From positions 1-27,693 of the forward strand of contig CAIYAN010000376.1 of the NCBI GenBank assembly GCA_903924185.1: a stretch of DNA of 27,693 bases, written 5' to 3'. The position numbers were made by a program, and so were the translations under genes. The first letter of the stretch is position 1; each line of letters starts with the position of its first letter. This document shows, in pieces, positions 23,719 through 27,693 of the stretch. The notes under the pieces are model-generated. The model was given only the letters and a program-made list of their open reading frames with translations, ran no database searches and was not told the DNA's origin. This stretch comes from an uncultured Opitutia bacterium (GTDB taxonomy: Bacteria; Verrucomicrobiota; Verrucomicrobiia; Opitutales; UBA953).

Positions 23719-24480
23719 ATGATTGATCTTAAGTCGGAGGCGGAGGTAAACCGGATGCGTGCTGCTTGTGCCGCCGCCGCCCGCGTACTCCAAGATCTCT
23801 CCTCGCTGGTCGTGCCCGGCGTTTCGACGGCTGGCCTCGACGCGGCCGCCCGCGGCCTCATGGTCCGCCATGGTTGCGAGAGCGCCTGCCATGGCTATGT
23901 GGTCGGTCGCCTGACTTACCCCGGTTACGTCTGCATCTCCGTGAACGACGAAATCGTCCATGGGATCGGTGCCCCTGACCGAATCATCCGCGACGGTGAC
24001 CTCGTCTCACTCGACGTCGTTGTCCGCCGCGATGGCTTCATCGGCGATAACGCCCGGACCATCGTGGTCGGCAAAGCCCCCGCCGAAGCTGTCGCCCTCT
24101 GCCGGGACACCGAAAATGCCCTCCATGCCGGCATCGCGGCCGTGAAGCCCGGGAACAGGGTAGGGGATATTTCAGCCGCTATCCAGGCGGCCTTAAGCCC
24201 CCAGGGGTACGGCATCGTCCGTGACTTCGTGGGCCATGGCGTCGGGCGCCAGATGCATGAAGAGCCGCAAATCCCTAATTTTGGCAAGGCGGGAACTGGA
24301 CCTAAACTGCTGGCAGGTATGGCTTTAGCCATCGAGCCTATGGTAAATTTAGGCACCCATAAGATCATCATGGCGGCTGACGGTTGGACCGCTCGGACTG
24401 CTGACGGCAAGGTTTCCGCCCACTTCGAACACACTGTTTTAGTGACCGAAAAAGGGGCTGAAATCCTGACCCTACCATAA
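23719..24480 (+). CDS. map: Methionine aminopeptidase, type I
   Basis: Removes the initiator methionine from nascent proteins whose second residue is small. The 253-aa length fits the type I enzyme. All five dinuclear-metal ligands can be placed: Asp99 (LVSLDVV), Asp110 (FIGDNART), His173 (VGHGVGR), Glu206 (AIEPM) and Glu237 (HFEHT). The substrate histidines His81 (NDEIVHGIG) and His180 (RQMHEEP) are also present. It follows secY after 12 nt; adk, often between them, is absent, and infA and rpmJ, often after map, are also absent. It shows no N-terminal SH3-binding or zinc extension. Confidence 0.97.
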   Translation: MIDLKSEAEVNRMRAACAAAARVLQDLSSLVVPGVSTAGLDAAARGLMVRHGCESACHGYVVGRLTYPGYVCISVNDEIVHGIGAPDRIIRDGDLVSLDVVVRRDGFIGDNARTIVVGKAPAEAVALCRDTENALHAGIAAVKPGNRVGDISAAIQAALSPQGYGIVRDFVGHGVGRQMHEEPQIPNFGKAGTGPKLLAGMALAIEPMVNLGTHKIIMAADGWTARTADGKVSAHFEHTVLVTEKGAEILTLP

Positions 24481-24559
24481 ACTATATTTTTTGCTTCCAA
24501 ATCCACCCAGAACCTTCAAGTTCCGACCTCTTTCCCACCTTCCAACCAGCACGGACACC
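24481..24559 (+). promoter_or_regulatory. map-rpsM spacer, possible internal promoter for the alpha genes
   Basis: This 79-nt gap opens with an AT-rich tract (ACTATATTTTTTGCTTCC) that stands out in a GC-rich cluster; TATATT at 24483-24488 could serve as a -10 box. No good -35 hexamer sits 16-18 nt upstream, and no hairpin precedes the T-run, so neither promoter nor terminator is established. The rest is C- and T-rich. rpmJ and infA cannot fit here. Confidence 0.3.
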
Positions 24560-24940
24560 ATGCCACGAATCCTCGGCGTAGACATTCCCAATAACAAGAA
24601 AGTAGAGTACTCGCTCCGCTACATCTATGGCATCGGCCCCTGCCGCGCCACAGAGATTTGCGATGCCCTCGGCTTCGACCCCGCCATGCGCGCGTCGAAT
24701 CTGTCGGAAGAGCAGCTCAACAAGATTGTCGAGTACATCGTCCGCATGGGCTATAAGTGCGAGGGTGACCTCCGCCGCGACATCGCGCAGAACTTGAAGC
24801 GCCTCCAGGCCATCAAGTGCTACCGCGGCCTCCGCCACTTCCGTGGCCTCCCAGTTCGTGGTCAGCGTACCCGGACTAACGCTCGTACTCGTAAGGGTAA
24901 GCGTAAGACCGTCGGCGTCGCCGCGGCCCCTGCTAAGTAA
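24560..24940 (+). CDS. rpsM: 30S ribosomal protein S13
   Basis: S13 sits in the head and contacts the large subunit and P-site tRNA. ATG 24560 (MPRILGVDIPNNKKVEYSLR) is the conserved start; the frame is open upstream to a TTG at 24491, but those residues have no family match. The 126-aa product shows YIYGIGPCRATEICDALGFD, LRRDIAQNLKRLQAIKCYRG and the basic tail GLPVRGQRTRTNARTRKGKR. It opens the alpha-operon section (rpsM, rpsK, rpsD, rpoA, rplQ). Confidence 0.98.
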   Translation: MPRILGVDIPNNKKVEYSLRYIYGIGPCRATEICDALGFDPAMRASNLSEEQLNKIVEYIVRMGYKCEGDLRRDIAQNLKRLQAIKCYRGLRHFRGLPVRGQRTRTNARTRKGKRKTVGVAAAPAK

Positions 24941-24967
24941 TCATTTAACCACTACATATATTTCCCG

Positions 24968-25528
24968 ATGAGCGAAGAAGCCCCCAAGACCCCCAAGGCA
25001 CGCAAGCCCAAGGCCACCGCGCCTGACGCTGCTGCTCCTGCCGCCGCCCCGGTGACCGACGTCACCGCTGCCGCGGGTGCTGCCCCTGCGGCTGCCCCCG
25101 AGCGCAAGGAGATCACCGCCAAGGAACTCCTTGGTGAAGAAATCGGCGAGATCAAGGTGCGTCGCGCCAAGGGCTCGAAGAACATCACCGTGGGTATCGT
25201 CCACGTCCTCGCGACCTTCAATAACACCAAGGTTACCATCACCGATGCCAACGGCAACGTGATCTCTTGGGGTAGCGCCGGTCGCCACCAGTTCCGTGGT
25301 TCCCGCAAGTCCACCGCTTACGCCGCTCAGGTCGTCTGCCAAGAAGCCGCCAAGCTCGCTATGGCTCACGGCCTCAAGGACGTCTCCGTTCGCGTGAAGG
25401 GTCCAGGTATGGGTCGCGATAGCGCCATCCGTGCCTTGCAGCTCCTCGGCCTCAACGTCTCTTCGATCGTCGACACCACGCCGATCCCTCACAACGGCTG
25501 TCGCCCGCCCAAGCGTCGCCGCGTCTAA
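24968..25528 (+). CDS. rpsK: 30S ribosomal protein S11 with Ala/Pro/Lys-rich N-terminal extension
   Basis: S11 lies on the 30S platform and contacts E-site mRNA. The core from about residue 64 is normal: VGIVHVLATFNNTKVTITD, FRGSRKSTAYAAQVV, VRVKGPGMGRDSAIRAL and DTTPIPHNGCRPPKRRRV at the end, including the Asn-Gly that forms isoaspartate in E. coli. Usual S11 is about 129 aa; this one is 186 aa because of a leading stretch of about 60 residues, first basic (KTPKARKPKA), then alanine-proline rich, then a short acidic helix (AKELLGEEIGEI). It begins MSEE, like S5, the other extended protein here. Confidence 0.97.
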   Translation: MSEEAPKTPKARKPKATAPDAAAPAAAPVTDVTAAAGAAPAAAPERKEITAKELLGEEIGEIKVRRAKGSKNITVGIVHVLATFNNTKVTITDANGNVISWGSAGRHQFRGSRKSTAYAAQVVCQEAAKLAMAHGLKDVSVRVKGPGMGRDSAIRALQLLGLNVSSIVDTTPIPHNGCRPPKRRRV

Positions 25529-25550
25529 GTCTTTCCCGCTTTCCGCATCA

Positions 25551-25591
25551 CCGTCCGGTTATGGCAACCCGGGCGGGTCCTTCCCTCCGCC
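25551..25591 (+). promoter_or_regulatory. Hairpin leader before rpsD with an alternative fold
   Basis: CCGTCCGGTT (25551-25560) pairs with AA-C-CCGGGCGG (25566-25576) through ten base pairs, with one G-T pair and one bulged C, leaving the five-base loop ATGGC (25561-25565). GGCGG at 25572-25576 can instead pair with CCGCC at 25587-25591, which would open the first stem. No T-run follows, so it is not an intrinsic terminator. It lies 38 nt before rpsD. S4 is the known translational repressor of alpha-operon or rpsD leaders in E. coli and Bacillus, so S4 control is an obvious but unproven idea. Confidence 0.6.
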
Positions 25592-25605
25592 ACCTCTACT
25601 CATAA
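25561..25605 (+). other. 14-codon upstream ORF in the rpsD leader (speculative)
   Basis: The ATG sits exactly in the loop of the leader hairpin. The frame reads MATRAGPSLRHLYS and stops at TAA 25603-25605, 9 nt before the rpsD ATG. It would disrupt the hairpin when translated and deliver ribosomes close to the rpsD start, which has no Shine-Dalgarno. A chance origin is possible. Confidence 0.35.
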
Positions 25606-25614
25606 AAAACTCCT

Positions 25615-26223
25615 ATGTCTCGTTACACCGGTCCCACCACGAAGCTCAACCGTCGCTTCGGCCAGAATATTTTCCCCACCTCCAAGGGTGAAGAGCGCCG
25701 TCCATACCCTCCGGGTATCCACGGTAAGACCACGCGCCGCAAGGTGTCCGAATACGGCGTCGGCCTCAATGAGAAGCAAAAGCTTCGCATGATGTACGGC
25801 ATGACTGAAAAGCAGTTCCGCCTTTCCTTTGAGCGCGCTAAGCGCCAGGGCGGCGTCGCCGGCGACAACTTCCTTCGCATCTTGGAGACCCGCCTCGACA
25901 ACGTCGTCTTCCGCCTCGGCTTCGCTAACTCCCGCTCCGCGGCTCGCCAGCTCGTCTCCCACGGTCACGTCCGTATCGACGGCCGCAAGGTGGACGTCGC
26001 CAGCTTCACCGTCGCCCCCGGCCACGAGATTGAAATCCGCGACCGCACCTCCTCCAAGCAGCTCGCCACCCGCGCCATCGAAGAAGGTCAGGGTCGTGCC
26101 GCCCCCGCCTGGCTCGTCACCTTGACCGACCAGCTCAAGGGTCAGATGGTTCGTGAACCCGCGAAGGAAGAACTCCCGCGCGACATCAACGTCCAGATCA
26201 TCGTCGAATTCTACAGCCGCTAA
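25615..26223 (+). CDS. rpsD: 30S ribosomal protein S4, zinc-free form
   Basis: S4 is a primary 16S rRNA binder that starts 30S assembly, lines the mRNA entry and, in several bacteria, represses its own message. The 202-aa length is normal. The N-terminal segment that carries zinc cysteines in some species reads PTSKGEERRPYPPGIHGKTT and has no cysteines. The S4 RNA-binding domain is clear: LETRLDNVVFRLGFANSRSA, ARQLVSHGHVRIDGRKVDV. It ends ELPRDINVQIIVEFYSR. An 86-nt spacer with a strong hairpin and a small ORF precedes it; rpoA follows after 30 nt. Confidence 0.98.
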   Translation: MSRYTGPTTKLNRRFGQNIFPTSKGEERRPYPPGIHGKTTRRKVSEYGVGLNEKQKLRMMYGMTEKQFRLSFERAKRQGGVAGDNFLRILETRLDNVVFRLGFANSRSAARQLVSHGHVRIDGRKVDVASFTVAPGHEIEIRDRTSSKQLATRAIEEGQGRAAPAWLVTLTDQLKGQMVREPAKEELPRDINVQIIVEFYSR

Positions 26224-26253
26224 CCCTCAGCCCATCCTCACGGAACCAACGTC

Positions 26254-27270
26254 ATGTCTAAGCGTCTCGGAAAATTCGAACTCCCCAAGGGCCTCAAGAA
26301 AGAGGAAGCATCCGCTTCCGGTACTTTCGCCCGTTACAGCGCCGAGCCTTTTGAGACAGGCTTCGGTCACACGATCGGCAATTCGCTGCGTCGCGTACTC
26401 CTGAGCTCCATCGAAGGTGCCGCCATCTCGGCCGTCACCATCGAAGGCGTCCAGCATGAGTTCCAGCCTATCGAAGGGGTCGTCGAAGACGTCACCGAGA
26501 TCGTGTTGAACCTCAAGAAAGTCCGCATCCGTACCGAAGCGAACAAACGCGAGGCCTTCAAGGGCACCATCGACGTCAATAAGACGGGCGTGATCAAAGC
26601 TTCCGACATTAAGTTTGAAACCAAGGGTGCCTCGGTGTCCCTCGTCAATCCCGACACCATTATCTGCACGCTCGACCGCAAGCGCCGCTTCTTCGCTGAA
26701 GTGGAAGTGAGCATCGGACGTAGCTGGGCTTCCGCCGAGGAAAACAAGAAGCCTGAACAGGCTATCGGTTCGATCCCTGTCGACTCCCTCTTCTCGCCCG
26801 TCACCGTCGTCAAGTACGCCGTTGAAAGCACCCGCGTCGGCCAGATGACCGACTACGATAAGCTAGTTCTCGAAATCTCCACCGACGGTCGCATCTCCCC
26901 GGACGAGGCCCTTAAGGAAGCGTCCGCCATCCTGCGTCACCACCTCGCCGTGTTCGACACCGTCTCCGCCGAGCCGGTTGAATTCGAATCCGGCAAGTCT
27001 GAGGTCACCGAAGAGGTCAATCGCCTCCGCAAGCTCCTCAATATGTCGGTTAACGAAATCGAGCTCTCGGTTCGTGCCGCTAATTGCCTCAACAACGCCA
27101 ACATCAACACCGTTGGTGAACTGGCGATGAAGACGGAGCAGGAGATGCTCAAGTACCGCAACTTCGGCAAGAAGTCGTTGAACGAAATCAAGGCTAAGCT
27201 CGAACAACTCGGCCTGTCCCTCGGCCAGAAGATTGACGAGCGTCTGCTCGACAAGGGCGTTAACTCCTAA
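26254..27270 (+). CDS. rpoA: RNA polymerase alpha subunit
   Basis: Alpha dimerises to scaffold core RNA polymerase and its C-terminal domain binds UP elements and activators. The 338-aa length is standard. The N-terminal domain has TGFGHTIGNSLRRVLLSSIE near 35-54, whose Arg pair includes the residue needed for assembly with beta. A linker near 235-250 leads to the C-terminal domain: LSVRAANCLNNANINTVGEL with the Arg and Asn that contact DNA in E. coli, then FGKKSLNEIKAKLEQLGLSL. It sits between rpsD and rplQ, as in most bacteria. Confidence 0.98.
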   Translation: MSKRLGKFELPKGLKKEEASASGTFARYSAEPFETGFGHTIGNSLRRVLLSSIEGAAISAVTIEGVQHEFQPIEGVVEDVTEIVLNLKKVRIRTEANKREAFKGTIDVNKTGVIKASDIKFETKGASVSLVNPDTIICTLDRKRRFFAEVEVSIGRSWASAEENKKPEQAIGSIPVDSLFSPVTVVKYAVESTRVGQMTDYDKLVLEISTDGRISPDEALKEASAILRHHLAVFDTVSAEPVEFESGKSEVTEEVNRLRKLLNMSVNEIELSVRAANCLNNANINTVGELAMKTEQEMLKYRNFGKKSLNEIKAKLEQLGLSLGQKIDERLLDKGVNS

Positions 27271-27285
27271 TCACCACACCCTCTC

Positions 27286-27693
27286 ATGCGTCACCGCACT
27301 CACCACAATGTCCTGGGGGTCAAGACGGCCCACCGTCGCTCCCTCGTCGCGAATCTCGCGGCTGCGCTCTTCACCAACGCGCGCATTACGACCACGCTTT
27401 CCCGCGCTCGTGCTGTCCGTCCGTATGCTGAGCGCCTCATCACGCTCGCCAAGAAGGCCGAACAGGCCACCGACAAGGGCGTCAAGCTGCACTACTACCG
27501 TCTCGCGCTGGCCCGTATCCGCAACGAGGACGCTTGCCACTTGCTCTTCACTGAGCGCGTGAAGCAATTCCTTACCCGTAACGGCGGTTTCACCCGCATC
27601 TATAAGATCGGTAACCGTAAAGGTGACGCTGCGGAAACGGCGCTCATCGAGCTCGTGGGCAAGGACGACAAGACTCCGGCCATGACGCCTAAG
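27286..27693 (+). CDS. rplQ: 50S ribosomal protein L17 (partial, C-terminus beyond right edge)
   Basis: L17 lies near the tunnel exit of the 50S subunit. I translated ATG 27286 through 136 codons to the edge with no stop. The start MRHRTHHNVLGVKTAHRRSL and the segments TTLSRARAVRPYAERLITLA and RNGGFTRIYKIGNRKGDAAE with ALIELVG match the family. The conserved domain ends near residue 124 and the frame continues with KDDKTPAMTPK, so the protein is already longer than E. coli L17 (127 aa) and probably has a C-terminal tail. Last gene of the alpha section, 15 nt after rpoA. Confidence 0.97.
   Translation, partial: MRHRTHHNVLGVKTAHRRSLVANLAAALFTNARITTTLSRARAVRPYAERLITLAKKAEQATDKGVKLHYYRLALARIRNEDACHLLFTERVKQFLTRNGGFTRIYKIGNRKGDAAETALIELVGKDDKTPAMTPK

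Noticed and set aside
24491..24559. In-frame TTG extension of rpsM by 23 residues
   Set aside because: S13 starts at MPRI(L/A)GVDIP in all bacteria I recall; the extension is Pro-rich and unrelated.
25551..25600. Intrinsic terminator between rpsK and rpsD
   Set aside because: The stem is strong but the following bases (GTCCTTCCCTCCGCC) contain no T-run, and the downstream genes belong to the same unit.

Overview
The window is typical bacterial chromosome, dense and about 60% GC by eye. It holds two oppositely transcribed blocks that diverge from a 173-nt region at 9143-9315. No stretch longer than 173 nt lacks a gene. I see no RNA gene, CRISPR array, insertion sequence, phage gene or attachment site. 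The best guess for the host is an aerobic member of the PVC superphylum, most likely Verrucomicrobiota. This rests on a tandem-duplicated UvrA (known to me from chlamydiae and relatives), a ribosomal cluster lacking tuf, rpmD, adk, infA and rpmJ at their usual places, zinc-free S4 and S14, and heme A synthesis genes. The lineage is an inference.

Left block, minus strand, 9142 down to 1: an exported TPR-like protein of unknown function, sufE, ctaA (heme A synthase), ctaB (heme O synthase), 5-formyltetrahydrofolate cyclo-ligase, and a giant uvrA that runs off the left edge. Spacings of 4-68 nt suggest one transcription unit. CtaB and CtaA act in sequence to turn heme B into heme A for cytochrome oxidase. 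SufE serves Fe-S cluster assembly, the cyclo-ligase serves folate salvage, and UvrA serves nucleotide excision repair.

Right block, plus strand, 9316 to the right edge: a merged str-S10-spc-alpha cluster in this order: rpsL, rpsG, fusA, rpsJ, rplC, rplD, rplW, rplB, rpsS, [unknown secreted protein], rplV, rpsC, rplP, rpmC, rpsQ, rplN, rplX, rplE, rpsN, rpsH, rplF, rplR, rpsE, rplO, secY, map, rpsM, rpsK, rpsD, rpoA, rplQ (cut). The genes never overlap. They are mostly 6-41 nt apart, and all but one of those with a visible stop end in TAA.

The most interesting points are these. A small signal-peptide protein sits between rpsS and rplV, inside one of the most conserved gene strings in bacteria. 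None of the 31 genes has a convincing Shine-Dalgarno sequence. The 140-nt rpsJ-rplC spacer carries two near-identical GCAA-tetraloop hairpins and a third hairpin that competes with a long-range stem, a candidate ribosomal-protein leader. A strong hairpin before rpsD presents the ATG of a 14-codon upstream ORF in its loop. S5 and S11 carry long disordered N-terminal extensions, SecY has an extra C-terminal membrane segment, and a 9-C homopolymer lies in codons 2-4 of the exported TPR-like protein.
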